This document shows positions 47,188-56,221 of a stretch of DNA of 64,000 bases, in pieces. The translations under genes and the position numbers were made by a program. Position 1 is the stretch's first letter; every line of letters starts with the position of its first letter. The stretch covers positions 1-64,000 of the forward strand of contig JAHEFF010000014.1 in NCBI GenBank assembly GCA_024640315.1, written 5' to 3'. The DNA comes from Woeseiaceae bacterium (GTDB taxonomy: Bacteria > Pseudomonadota > Gammaproteobacteria > Steroidobacterales > Woeseiaceae). The notes below the pieces were generated by a model, which did not search any database, was not told where the DNA came from, and saw only the letters and a list, made by a program, of their open reading frames with translations.

Positions 47188-47856
47188 ATGACCGACCTCG
47201 GCCCTCTTTGGCTTTCACTGGCGCTCGCCGGCGTGACAACCGGAATACTTCTGCTGGTTGGCACGCCACTCGCATGGTGGTTATCCGGCACCAATTCCCG
47301 ATTCAAGCCGGCTATTGAAGCCATTACTGCCTTACCGCTGGTGCTGCCGCCGACGGTCCTGGGATTCTATTTCCTCATCGCGCTGGGACCGGCGTCACCC
47401 ATCGGCGCATTCTGGTTACGCGTTACCGGGGATGCATTGACGTTTTCTTTCAGCGGCCTTGTCGTCGCTTCCGTCTTTTACTCACTGCCGTTCATGGTGC
47501 AGCCGCTGCAAAACGCGTTCGAGTCGATTGGCCGTGGTCCACTCGAGGCGGCGGCCAGCCTTAGAGCGAGCCCGCTCGATGCATTCTTTTCCGTTGTTGT
47601 TCCATTGTCGGGGCGCGGATTCATCACTGCCGCTGTTTTGTCATTCGCCCACACAATCGGCGAATTTGGTGTGGTTCTGATGGTGGGCGGCAATATCCCG
47701 GGCAAGACGCGGGTAATTTCCATCGCTATCTATGAACATGTGGAAACACTTAACTACGCAGAGGCACATTTTCTTTCCGCCTTGCTACTGGTGTCTGCCT
47801 TCCTGGTTCTGCTTTTTGTCTACACATTGAGGCGAGGAGGGCGGGTCAATGTCTGA
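47188..47856 (+). CDS. modB: molybdate ABC permease ModB
   Basis: This is a membrane channel of the molybdate importer, with five to six helices and the binding-protein-dependent permease motif ESIGRGPLEAAASLRASPLDAF in the coupling loop, and the family-typical HTIGEFGVVLMVGGNIPGKT. The start at ATG 47188, just after modA, is right for the family; the frame's earlier starts lie inside modA. Its end overlaps modC by eight bases. Confidence 0.93.
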   Translation: MTDLGPLWLSLALAGVTTGILLLVGTPLAWWLSGTNSRFKPAIEAITALPLVLPPTVLGFYFLIALGPASPIGAFWLRVTGDALTFSFSGLVVASVFYSLPFMVQPLQNAFESIGRGPLEAAASLRASPLDAFFSVVVPLSGRGFITAAVLSFAHTIGEFGVVLMVGGNIPGKTRVISIAIYEHVETLNYAEAHFLSALLLVSAFLVLLFVYTLRRGGRVNV

Positions 47857-48955
47857 AGGATCCCCGTACTCGCTTTCAATCAGCGCAAAGGTAAATTATC
47901 CGGGTTTCAGCCTTGATATCGATCAGTCAATTGAGCTCGGTGGCGTTACGGGCCTGTTCGGGCCAAGTGGCGGAGGCAAGAGTACTCTCCTAAGGATCAT
48001 TGCCGGTTTCGAGCGCAACGTGACGGGCGCTGTCGGGTTCTCGGGCAGCACCTGGCAAGACAGTGCCACGAACACGTTCGTACCGGCACATCGCCGGCCG
48101 GTCGGTTTTGTGTTCCAGGATTCGCGCCTGTTCCCCCACCTGAACGTCGCGGGAAACCTTCGCTACGCGCGTGAGCGCGGGGTGTCTTCCGGCCAGGAAA
48201 TCGGTTTTGCCGAAGTCGTTGCGTCTCTTGATCTTGAGCCGTTGCTGGAAAAAGAAGTAAACGTTCTGTCCGGTGGAGAACGTCAGCGAGTAGCGATCGG
48301 TCGCACATTGCTGGCGCAGCCCGAACTTTTGCTGCTCGACGAGCCACTGGCAGCGCTGGACGTTGGACGAAAAAGCGAAATCCTGCCGTATATCGAGGCG
48401 TTGCCGAAACGCTTCGGAATTCCGGCCATTTTTGTCAGTCATGCAGTCAATGAAATGGCGCGCCTCGCTGACAACGTCGTTGTGCTCGAAGCAGGGCGGG
48501 TAACGGCAACAGGATCGGCCAGCGGCATTCTGAGCCGTGAGGAGTTGCAGCTTTCCAGCTTGCCATTCGAGGCCGTCACCATTCTCGAGGTGCGAGTAAA
48601 AGAGCACCTTGCGGATCTGCGGTTGACCCGCGTAGAACATCGTGGACAAAACATGACTGTGCCTTCAATTGAGGGCGCACAAGGCGGCGACACGGTCAGG
48701 CTCTCAGTTCGATCAGGTGATGTGGTACTTGCTACACATGAACCGCAAGGCATCAGCGTGCGAAATGTGCTGCGGGGAACTTTGCTCGATATTTTGCCGC
48801 TCACAGACAGCGCGTTTGCGACGGTTTCTGTCGACGTCGACGGCACGCACCTGAAGGCGCAATTAACGCGTCACGCAATAGCGGAGCTTGGCCTTGAGCC
48901 GGGGGCGCAGGTCTTTGCCTTGATCAAGACCGCTTCTTTCGACCGCTCCGTTTAG
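47849..48955 (+). CDS. modC: molybdate ABC ATPase ModC
   Basis: The ATPase subunit of the molybdate importer shows Walker A FGPSGGGKSTLLR, ABC signature LSGGERQRVAIGRTL and Walker B LLLLDEPLAALD. The last 70 residues (RNVLRGTLLDILPLTDSAFATVSVDVDG...) form a Mop-type molybdate-binding domain that can sense intracellular molybdate. It is the last gene of the operon and ends four bases before the convergent DUF6491 gene. No modE regulator is in the window. Confidence 0.93.
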   Translation: MSEGSPYSLSISAKVNYPGFSLDIDQSIELGGVTGLFGPSGGGKSTLLRIIAGFERNVTGAVGFSGSTWQDSATNTFVPAHRRPVGFVFQDSRLFPHLNVAGNLRYARERGVSSGQEIGFAEVVASLDLEPLLEKEVNVLSGGERQRVAIGRTLLAQPELLLLDEPLAALDVGRKSEILPYIEALPKRFGIPAIFVSHAVNEMARLADNVVVLEAGRVTATGSASGILSREELQLSSLPFEAVTILEVRVKEHLADLRLTRVEHRGQNMTVPSIEGAQGGDTVRLSVRSGDVVLATHEPQGISVRNVLRGTLLDILPLTDSAFATVSVDVDGTHLKAQLTRHAIAELGLEPGAQVFALIKTASFDRSV

Positions 48956-48958
48956 GCG

Positions 48959-49462
48959 CTAGGTAGATTCAGGATCCTCTGGATTGTCGGTTTCGTCATC
49001 GACTTCTTCTGGCTCTGGCATCGGCAGCGGATTGGCCTCCGGCCCCTGTTTTTCGGCTTCCTTGAGCGCTTCCGCATCTTCTTTGGTTATTTTGTGGAAA
49101 AGCCCGAGGCCACAGCGATTGCCTTCACGCAGGCCACGCACGTCGTTGTATAGAACGGCAATGGTGTCCAGATCGCAAAGCCGCCCCATCGATGTCTTGT
49201 AGGAAAAACGATCCTCGCGTGCGAGGCCATTGCATCGGCGCGGCAGAATATTGTGGTAAACGATATCGCCGTTCATATAAAACAGGATGTTCCGGTCGTC
49301 CACGATCACGGTACGCCGAACGCGACGGAGATCGATGCACCTCTCGGTGTTATCGTCGATGGACGGTTCGTCTTCCTGCCCGGCCACCTCCTGCGCTGGC
49401 GCCGGTATGGCCCATGCGGCAAGAAGTCCGGCAATCAATAATTTGCTCGTATGCTTGTACAT
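48959..49462 (-). CDS. DUF6491-like exported protein
   Basis: The start at 49462 gives a signal peptide (KLLIAGLLAAWAIPAPAQ). The middle matches the DUF6491 pattern: CIDLRRVRRTVIVDDRNILFYMNGDIVYHNILPRRC, then RLCDLDTIAVL and GNRCGLGLFHKIT, with conserved Cys pairs. An acidic Pro/Glu-rich tail follows. Function is unknown; members are exported and abundant in Woeseia/Lysobacter-like bacteria. It is divergent from an aminotransferase gene. Confidence 0.78.
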   Translation of the reverse strand: MYKHTSKLLIAGLLAAWAIPAPAQEVAGQEDEPSIDDNTERCIDLRRVRRTVIVDDRNILFYMNGDIVYHNILPRRCNGLAREDRFSYKTSMGRLCDLDTIAVLYNDVRGLREGNRCGLGLFHKITKEDAEALKEAEKQGPEANPLPMPEPEEVDDETDNPEDPEST

Positions 49463-49495
49463 TGCACGCCTGCCTGTGATGATTCTGCAAAAGAC

Positions 49496-49522
49496 TTCGT
49501 CCCCAACAAGGGTTGGGACGAA
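49496..49522. promoter_or_regulatory. hairpin/palindrome between divergent genes
   Basis: TTCGTCCCCAAC (49496-49507) pairs with GTTGGGACGAA (49512-49522) with one bulged C and a 4-base loop. It lies between the starts of the DUF6491 gene (49462) and the aminotransferase gene (49557), so it may be an operator for one or both, or an RNA leader. Confidence 0.45.
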
Positions 49523-49556
49523 ATCCACTATATCAATGCCATGGGATATTAGAGTT

Positions 49557-50735
49557 ATGACACTGAGTTTGAGTTCCCGCCACGAGTGGGTCAGGAAGTC
49601 CGAATTACGGGCGATGAGCGTTGAATGCGAGCGAGTCGGCGGCGTCAACCTTTCCCAGGGTGTTTGTGACCTCGCGGTGCCGGCTCCGGTTGCAGAGGCG
49701 GCCAAGGCGGCGATCGACAAGGGTGAAAACAGCTACTCCCGGCACGATGGCACAGGACCACTACGTAACGCGCTGGCAGACAAATATCGCAGGCGGGCAG
49801 GGCTGGACATCGATCCCGAGACGAATGTCGTGGTCAGTTCGGGCGCAACCGGCGCGCTCTATTGCTCGTGTCTCGCCTTACTGGAACCCGGCGACGAGGT
49901 CATCCTTTTCGAGCCGTATTACAGCTATCACGAGAGCACGCTGATCGCCACCGAGGCAGTGCCCGTTTTCGTCTCAACCAAGGCTCCGGACTGGTCGTTC
50001 TCGATGGATGATCTCGAAAAGGTAGTGACGGATCGCACCCGGGCCATCATTGTCAACACACCGTCAAACCCTTCGGGCAAGGTGTGGACACGAGATGAGC
50101 TCGAACTCATCGCGGATTTCTCCAGGCGGCACGACCTGTTCGTCTTCACGGATGAAATTTACGAGCACTTTATTTTCGACGATATGAAACACATCAGTGC
50201 CGCGTCATTGCCCGGCATGTGGGAACGGACCATAACAATTTCGGGTCTGTCGAAGACTTTCAGCATTACCGGATGGCGTATTGGCTACGCGATCTGCGAC
50301 GCGAAGTGGGCCAAGGCAATCGGCAACTTCAGTGATCTGGTTTATGTATGCGCGCCGACGCCCCTGCAGGCGGGCGCCGCTGCCGGAATTGTCGAACTGA
50401 ACGATGAATACTTCGACAAACTTGCGGCGAAATATCGAAAGAAACGCGAGGTGTTGTGTGCGGCATTGTCAGATGTCGGCCTGACGCCCTGCGTTCCGCA
50501 GGGTGCCTATTACGTTCTTGCCGATGCATCGTCATTGCCCGGCGCCGATAGTAAAGAGCGAGCGATGTACCTGCTGGAGAAAACCGGGGTGGCGAGCGTG
50601 CCGGGTAAATCGTTTTTCAAAAGCGCCGAGGGCGAGACGATGTTGCGCTTTTGTTTCGCAAAAGAGGACGACGTCATCGAGGATGCCTGCCGGCGGCTAC
50701 AGGGTCTGAAAACTGAGCATGCCCGGGCCGGATAA
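49557..50735 (+). CDS. class I/II PLP aminotransferase
   Basis: The fold-type I aminotransferase is clear from GVNLSQGVCDLAVPAPV, NTPSNPSGKVW, DEIYEHFIF and the PLP Lys in SGLSKTFSITGWRIGY. Close relatives act on aromatic amino acids, methionine-cycle oxoacids or N-succinyldiaminopimelate. I start at ATG 49557; the open frame upstream to 49287 runs back over the divergent DUF6491 gene. It overlaps the DsbA-like gene by 17 bases. Confidence 0.88.
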   Translation: MTLSLSSRHEWVRKSELRAMSVECERVGGVNLSQGVCDLAVPAPVAEAAKAAIDKGENSYSRHDGTGPLRNALADKYRRRAGLDIDPETNVVVSSGATGALYCSCLALLEPGDEVILFEPYYSYHESTLIATEAVPVFVSTKAPDWSFSMDDLEKVVTDRTRAIIVNTPSNPSGKVWTRDELELIADFSRRHDLFVFTDEIYEHFIFDDMKHISAASLPGMWERTITISGLSKTFSITGWRIGYAICDAKWAKAIGNFSDLVYVCAPTPLQAGAAAGIVELNDEYFDKLAAKYRKKREVLCAALSDVGLTPCVPQGAYYVLADASSLPGADSKERAMYLLEKTGVASVPGKSFFKSAEGETMLRFCFAKEDDVIEDACRRLQGLKTEHARAG

Positions 50736-51360
50736 GGCAGTACTGTATTTTTTTCACGACCCCATGTGCTCCTGGTGCTGGGGTTATCGACCGGTATCCG
50801 ACAAGCTAATCGCGGCGTTGCCGGAGTCAGTGCGTCTCGTGAAGATTGTCGGCGGTCTCGCGCCCGACTCGGATCAACCGATGCCGGTTGAACTTCAGGA
50901 GAAGCTCCCCAGGGCATGGCGGAGAATTCGCGATTTGCTCGGCACAGAGTTTAATTTCGATTTCTGGACCGAATGCAAACCACGCCGCTCAACCTATCCT
51001 GCTTGCCGCGCTGTTCTGGCGGCGGGAAACCAGGGTATGTACGACGAGATGATTGACGCGATTCAGCGAGCCTATTACTTGCGAGCCATGAATCCTTCAG
51101 ATCTCGAGACCCTTGAGGCGTTGGCGGAAGAGCTCGGCCTGGACGCGGCAAGGTTTGCGGCGGATGTCCGGTCTGAGGACACCAACGCTGCGTTGCTGCA
51201 CCAGGTGCAGCTTGCGCGGCAGTCGCCTATCGACGGTTTTCCATCGCTGGTTCTCGATATTGGCGGACGGCTGATTCCAGTCACCCGTGACTACAAGGAT
51301 TATCGGCCTTCGCTTCTGCACATCGAGGCGCTGGTTTCAGGAGCCGATTCGATACCTTAG
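50719..51360 (+). CDS. DsbA/FrnE-like thioredoxin-fold protein
   Basis: The thioredoxin-like active site is CSWCWG at the N-terminus (FFHDPMCSWCWGYRPV), and the cis-Pro is in DGFPSLVLD. It has no signal peptide, so it is a cytoplasmic DsbA-like oxidoreductase of the FrnE type. It overlaps the aminotransferase stop by 17 bases and its own end overlaps the convergent DUF5916 gene by 24 bases. Confidence 0.88.
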   Translation: MPGPDKAVLYFFHDPMCSWCWGYRPVSDKLIAALPESVRLVKIVGGLAPDSDQPMPVELQEKLPRAWRRIRDLLGTEFNFDFWTECKPRRSTYPACRAVLAAGNQGMYDEMIDAIQRAYYLRAMNPSDLETLEALAEELGLDAARFAADVRSEDTNAALLHQVQLARQSPIDGFPSLVLDIGGRLIPVTRDYKDYRPSLLHIEALVSGADSIP

Positions 51361-53736
51361 TTTGATGACGAGAAAATCCCCAAGGGGATCGCGCCAGTTG
51401 TCATCAAACATGTCGCCGAAGCTCATCACGTCGGTTTTCTGCCTGTCACCTTTGGTATACACGATAAAAAGGTCCGACAACGGCGCGATCTGCCAGCGAT
51501 AGCGAATCTGGAAGTTGAGCTGTGAGATGCTGAAGTCGTCCGACTCGGGAGTCTGTTTTGGCACCTCGACCAGTTCCGTAGTCCCGTCCGGAAGAACATA
51601 GAAGCGATCTTCCAGCGCACGAATGCCGACCCATTGCATCGAAAGTCGCAATTGCTGTTTCGATGTCGGGTAGAAATCCATGCTGAATGACGGCTGCCAT
51701 TGAGTGCCGTTAAAGGTCGTGAATTTCTCGTCGTCCTGGTGTAACAGCCAGCCGTTCTTGTCGATGTGCAGGATATTGAATTCCATGCCGAGATTGCCCA
51801 GCGGCCGCCAGTTCAGGCCGGCCTGTGACTCAAGCGAAGTCCCGTAGATATCCTCTGGCCGGACGCCAATACGCAGGAACAGGCTCACTGCCTTAGACGT
51901 ATTGGTACGAAAATTGAGGTCAGCGAAAGTCCGGGCCCGGACCGCGAAAGTCCCATTGTCGAAGCTATTGCGATCGTCGTACTGATCCGGGAAATAGCCG
52001 ACAAATCCACCGAAGGCATGCAGGCTGTTCAGCGTTGCTTGTCCGCCCACACCGTAACCGTAAAAGGTTGCGAAGCCCTCGCCGTTTTCTTCGTAGCGCG
52101 CAAACGGGGACAGGCGGAAATTGCGGAGTCTTGCAAGCCCGGACTTGTTCCATTGCAAACGGTAAACAAAGTCGTCGGCGTTGTTGCGGCGCTGGAAACC
52201 AAGGTCGTTCACATCGATCGTGTCATCCAGGAATGACATACTGAATTGATGCTGCACGCCCTGGCGTGGTGTATACGTGAGATCCGTCAGTACGCCAGTA
52301 CCGGTGCCATCTTCCTCTATATCCGAATAAAGGGCCTGGCCATTGAAATTCCACTTGCCACTTGTCGTCAGGTAATGAATGTCCGCGCCGTGCACGATGG
52401 CGTCGCTTTCGGGATGCGCGACCATCGTCGAAATCCAGCCCAGCCCGCGATAGGCCGCGCCTGCGCTGTCCTCGTAAAGTACCCGGAACACGCCAAAGTC
52501 TCTTCCTGGCATCGAATAGAACTGGTCGTCATCCGCGATGTAGTCGGTGTCATCCTCGATAGCGCCAAGAAACCCGTAACGGACGGAGCCAAATTGCCCC
52601 GTGGCTTTCGCTGCCGTGATGATGTCCGCCGGTATGATTTCCTGGCGATCACTGAGCTCGACGCCGTCCGGCAAATCGAGTTCTCTCGGCCGGCCACCAA
52701 TTCTGCGGGTATTGACAACGCGCAGTGGTTGTTGCCCGAATTGCTGTTCCGAGCCGTTGACATCGAAAATTTCCTGTCCTTCCTGGAAGAACAATCGTTT
52801 CTCCGGGAAGAACGTCTCGTTCGCTGTCAGGTTCACATCCACATTGTCGGATTCGACGGCGCCGAAATCCGGGGCGATCGTGGCCGTCAGCTGGAAGTTC
52901 GTCGATGGCCGCCAGAAGAGGTCGGTGCCGGCTTTCCACTTGCTGTCGTCGGTGACGCGATCCATTGTGGCCGAGGCGTATGGGAAAATACTCCACTGCT
53001 GACGTGGATTCACTTGCTCGAGTTCGAGTGGTTGCATTGCACTCATGAAGCGAGGTTTTGTTTGCGTGAGCCCCGGCCAGCCCCAGCGTTGGTCGAGGTG
53101 GGCGACTTTGCGACTGGCATAAATGCCAATGCGTCGTTTGCCGTCGGCTTTTGGCATCGCCATCTGCGACCAGGGGATATAGAACTCAGCCACCCAGCCC
53201 CTGTCCGTCTGTTCCGTTGCGCCGTACCACGCGCCATCCCAGTCACGGCCATACTGTCTTTCCGGCAGGATCGTGCCATCCATTTCGCTGTCACCGAGTG
53301 ACAGATTCATCCAATAGCCGTAACGGCCATCCCCTGAAGTGTCCAGAGTGAATCCGACGTTATCCCGGTTAACATCATAAGCGTCTCTTGGTGCGGCGCG
53401 TTCGATAATCGTTTGGGCAGGCTGTTCCATGTCAAAAGACACGTAAATGCCGTCTTCCGTGTAGAAAACCCTGATATCAGTATCGTAAGGAACATCAGCG
53501 AGTGTGTCTGGCTCAACCACCAGCAAAGTGCCGATCGGCTCGACGCGTTGCCAGATTTCCTCGTCCAGCCGGCCATCCATCTCCATGTCTAATTCCGCCG
53601 CGTCCACCCGCAGCAGACGAATCGCGCTGGCATCGCCGACACCCAGTTCCATGTCGTCCGGAACCTGCGCAGCCGAGTTGCCCGTTGCGATGCTTGCGGC
53701 AAACACAAGCACTGTTCTCAACAGTTTCTGTCGCAA
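51337..53736 (-). CDS. DUF5916 outer-membrane protein with CBM9-like domain
   Basis: A TTG start at 53736 has GGAG upstream and gives a signal peptide (RTVLVFAASIATGNSAAQ). Residues of about 40-230 are a carbohydrate-binding family-9-like domain (IDGRLDEEIWQ-type: DGRLDEEIWQRVEPIG), and the remaining 550 residues form a DUF5916 outer-membrane beta-barrel (PDFGAVESDNVDVNLTANETFFPEKRLFFQEG is the hallmark). Possible roles are binding or import of a saccharide or metabolite; none is proven. It reads opposite to the DsbA-like gene. Confidence 0.88.
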   Translation of the reverse strand: MRQKLLRTVLVFAASIATGNSAAQVPDDMELGVGDASAIRLLRVDAAELDMEMDGRLDEEIWQRVEPIGTLLVVEPDTLADVPYDTDIRVFYTEDGIYVSFDMEQPAQTIIERAAPRDAYDVNRDNVGFTLDTSGDGRYGYWMNLSLGDSEMDGTILPERQYGRDWDGAWYGATEQTDRGWVAEFYIPWSQMAMPKADGKRRIGIYASRKVAHLDQRWGWPGLTQTKPRFMSAMQPLELEQVNPRQQWSIFPYASATMDRVTDDSKWKAGTDLFWRPSTNFQLTATIAPDFGAVESDNVDVNLTANETFFPEKRLFFQEGQEIFDVNGSEQQFGQQPLRVVNTRRIGGRPRELDLPDGVELSDRQEIIPADIITAAKATGQFGSVRYGFLGAIEDDTDYIADDDQFYSMPGRDFGVFRVLYEDSAGAAYRGLGWISTMVAHPESDAIVHGADIHYLTTSGKWNFNGQALYSDIEEDGTGTGVLTDLTYTPRQGVQHQFSMSFLDDTIDVNDLGFQRRNNADDFVYRLQWNKSGLARLRNFRLSPFARYEENGEGFATFYGYGVGGQATLNSLHAFGGFVGYFPDQYDDRNSFDNGTFAVRARTFADLNFRTNTSKAVSLFLRIGVRPEDIYGTSLESQAGLNWRPLGNLGMEFNILHIDKNGWLLHQDDEKFTTFNGTQWQPSFSMDFYPTSKQQLRLSMQWVGIRALEDRFYVLPDGTTELVEVPKQTPESDDFSISQLNFQIRYRWQIAPLSDLFIVYTKGDRQKTDVMSFGDMFDDNWRDPLGDFLVIKLRYRIGS

Positions 53737-53868
53737 CGTTTACGGCTCCAATGAATGGGTTTCGCGACGATATGCGCGTTTTTTTTGCCCGCACTCCTCA
53801 CACATACTGACCTTAAGGCAGGTTGGTCAGTTCCGTGCCGCGCGGATCATACCAGATCGGATCAGGCC

Positions 53869-54927
53869 TCAATAACGACGGCTGGCACGCTTCCAGTACT
53901 CCTCCATCATGCCGTCGTCGTATAGCTCCCGGTAAAAAGAATCCGGGTCACACAGACTCGGGAAACGAATCTCGTCTTTCGGCGCACGGCGCCAGCGGGC
54001 GTGTTTCATCGGCGGCTCGTTGTAGTTCTCCGGGTCATACAATGTCAGGACGCCAACCAGCTGTTCGTTTTCCTCGTCGAGCCAGAAGCGCTCGACCACG
54101 CGCGCATTCTCGCCGACCGGATCTCCCATCCACTCGCGAACAGACGGTTGCAGGTGAGTCGTTTCGACCACCAGCGTGCTGCCCTCCCAGTGTCCCGAGG
54201 AAAATCCCATCGGATACCAGTCCGTGTACTCGGGTGGCTGCCGGCCATCAAGGTAGATGCGGCGGTACTCGTTGCCGACGAGCATCGTGATCTGCGTATC
54301 GGTCTGGAATATTTCGGGGTCGGTGCCGCGAAATCCCCAGCCGTTGACCAGTCCTGTTGACTGGCAGCGTTGGCCCGGGAGATCCATTTTGACGTCGTAT
54401 TCGTCTTTCCAGGCCTGGCCAGCGGCGGTCAGGTCGCTCGTATATTTGTTGAGTAATCGCGCAGTAATGCTCCAAACACCACTCAGATCCACAGGGTCTG
54501 CTTCCGCGGCGGCTTGTGGTGGCACGTGAGGCGTTGCCGTCCAGGTTCCGGTCGGTACCATGCACGCCAGCGGCAGCCGCTTGCACAGCGCAAGCTCTTC
54601 GGCGGTGGCTTCGTGGTCCGGACCGTATTCGCCGGATAACGATCCGTCATTGAGTTCGCCGCGCAAGTAACGTACCAGTCGGCCACCCGTCGTCGCTCTG
54701 TCATCGATGGCAACCTCGATACGATTACCGTCGACGACCAACGGCGCAATGCCGCCCTCCACCCAGGCGGAGTAACCATCGTCAGTAGCGCGAATTTCGA
54801 GCAATCCATCCTTGCTCATACGACCTTCCTGGATCTTCAGGTCCCATCGACCAACCAGGTCACTTTCGGCGGCCAGGGCGGGGCAGCCCATGCAGTAAAT
54901 CAGGCAGAGCAGTCCATACTTGCGCAT
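53869..54927 (-). CDS. exported protein paired with DUF6152
   Basis: The product has a signal peptide (RKYGLLCLIYCMGCPALA), an N-terminal beta domain (LVGRWDLKIQEGRMSKDGLLEI) and a second half found in families that neighbour DUF6152 genes: DLSGVWSI, RIYLDGRQPPE, WYPMGFSSGHWEGSTLVVET and LTLYDPENYNEPP. It begins three bases after the DUF6152 gene stops, so the pair is one unit. Function is unknown, but exported pairs of this kind are numerous in environmental proteobacteria. Confidence 0.75.
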   Translation of the reverse strand: MRKYGLLCLIYCMGCPALAAESDLVGRWDLKIQEGRMSKDGLLEIRATDDGYSAWVEGGIAPLVVDGNRIEVAIDDRATTGGRLVRYLRGELNDGSLSGEYGPDHEATAEELALCKRLPLACMVPTGTWTATPHVPPQAAAEADPVDLSGVWSITARLLNKYTSDLTAAGQAWKDEYDVKMDLPGQRCQSTGLVNGWGFRGTDPEIFQTDTQITMLVGNEYRRIYLDGRQPPEYTDWYPMGFSSGHWEGSTLVVETTHLQPSVREWMGDPVGENARVVERFWLDEENEQLVGVLTLYDPENYNEPPMKHARWRRAPKDEIRFPSLCDPDSFYRELYDDGMMEEYWKRASRRY

Positions 54928-54930
54928 CGC

Positions 54931-55317
54931 CTAGTTCCCCACTTTGTTTTCGAGAACAGAGCCGTCTTCGCGAGTGATTGTCCGGATAAATATCTTGGGC
55001 GAACCATCGTAAGTAGGGTCGCCACTCAGCGTAATTTTTTCCCCGACATTCAGCGTGTCCCTTACCCAGCCCCTTCGTCTCAGCGCCGACGGGTTGTGCC
55101 CGTGCGTATTCCAGACAACCTTGTTGCCTTCGGCATCAGTGACTTCGACGAAAACCCGGATGTGCGGGCTCTTGAACCAGATTTCCGTGATCACGCCTTC
55201 GATCGTGACGGACTTGTCGATGTCATAGACGGCAAAAACCGAATGATGCGCAGCAGACGGTTGCGTCATAGCAAGCGCGATGATGGCCACAGCCAGAGTG
55301 ACCGTTAAATGCTTCAT
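54931..55317 (-). CDS. DUF6152 exported protein
   Basis: After the signal peptide (cleavage near SAAHH) the 128-residue protein shows the family pattern AHHSVFAVYDIDKSVTIEGVITEIWFKSPHIRVFVEV, a small beta-barrel resembling OB folds. The conserved His pair next to the cleavage site suggests metal binding. Function unknown. It heads a two-gene unit with the 352-residue exported protein. Confidence 0.85.
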   Translation of the reverse strand: MKHLTVTLAVAIIALAMTQPSAAHHSVFAVYDIDKSVTIEGVITEIWFKSPHIRVFVEVTDAEGNKVVWNTHGHNPSALRRRGWVRDTLNVGEKITLSGDPTYDGSPKIFIRTITREDGSVLENKVGN

Positions 55318-55390
55318 TTTCTACTCCCCCGAGGGTCTACGTACCTTTTATAAGGGGTAGGGCCGGCTGAAGCAATGTTCTGCGTCGTGC

Positions 55391-56047
55391 CTACGGGTCG
55401 GCTATATTGTCCTTCGTAACACCTTCGCGGTTCAGGCATTGCCACGTCGCCGGCCGCTCGAAGATGCGTTCGGCGTGTGCCCGCCAATTGGGCATTTTGG
55501 TGACATGCGCGACGACGTCATCACGCTGACTCCAGATCCAGAAAACGAGCAGATACGGATCGACCACACTATAGGTGTCACCAAGCGCCCAGGTTCGGCC
55601 CTTCAGTCGATGGTCCACTTCCTTGAGTGTCTTCCTGAGATTCGGAATGCCAACTTTTTGCAACTGTGGGTAAAGCTTTTCATCGCTGATCAGAAAGTGG
55701 GGCTTGAACAGCGGACGAAATGCAATGTGCACCGTTGAGGAGAGGAAGTTCATCCATTCATGGGCTCTTGCGCGTGGCAAGGGATCGTGCGGCAGCAGAT
55801 GCTTGTCCGATGGCGCCAGGTCGCCGATGTAGCTGAGAATCGCATGTGCTTCTGTCAGCACTTCATCGTCAATTTGCAGTGCTGGAACCTTTCCCCAGGG
55901 ATTTAACTTGAGATAAGTATCGTTCAGATGCTGCCCTTCGCGAACTTTTACCTGGCCCAGTTCGAAGGGCAGGCCGGATTCTTCCAGTGCGATGTGGCAG
56001 GCGAGCGAGCAGGCTCTGGGGCTCGAGTACAGGGTCAGGGCGGGCAT
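55391..56047 (-). CDS. glutathione S-transferase
   Basis: The start at 56047 has GGAGAG upstream; the longer frame adds 45 non-family residues. The 218-residue chain has the N-terminal thioredoxin-like domain (LYSSPRACSLACHIALEESGLPFEL, NPWGKVPALQ, TEAHAILSYIGDL) and an all-helical C-terminal domain. The Ser-Cys pair near residues 8-14 is beta-class-like. It should conjugate or isomerise using glutathione. Divergent from the RidA-like gene, about 175 bases away. Confidence 0.9.
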   Translation of the reverse strand: MPALTLYSSPRACSLACHIALEESGLPFELGQVKVREGQHLNDTYLKLNPWGKVPALQIDDEVLTEAHAILSYIGDLAPSDKHLLPHDPLPRARAHEWMNFLSSTVHIAFRPLFKPHFLISDEKLYPQLQKVGIPNLRKTLKEVDHRLKGRTWALGDTYSVVDPYLLVFWIWSQRDDVVAHVTKMPNWRAHAERIFERPATWQCLNREGVTKDNIADP

Positions 56048-56221
56048 GGGGCTCTCCAGGGAAATCGGCTTATAAAATGCCATGATGCCGAGTCTCCAAA
56101 CAACCAATTTCGTTCCGGTAGCGATTGCCGATATCGTTATGTGCAACGGCGGCAACGATAATCTTGAATCCGTTTTCCGCATGCCGTTTACTGTATTCGA
56201 CAGACTTCCAATAAAAGAGAC

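Noticed and set aside
51337..51360. 24-base convergent overlap of DsbA-like and DUF5916 genes as a special antisense device
   Set aside because: Short convergent 3' overlaps are common in compact genomes and both stops fit family lengths.
52246..53301. 351-codon frame antisense to the DUF5916 gene
   Set aside because: Long, but fully overlapped by the recognisable DUF5916 protein and without a family-like motif.
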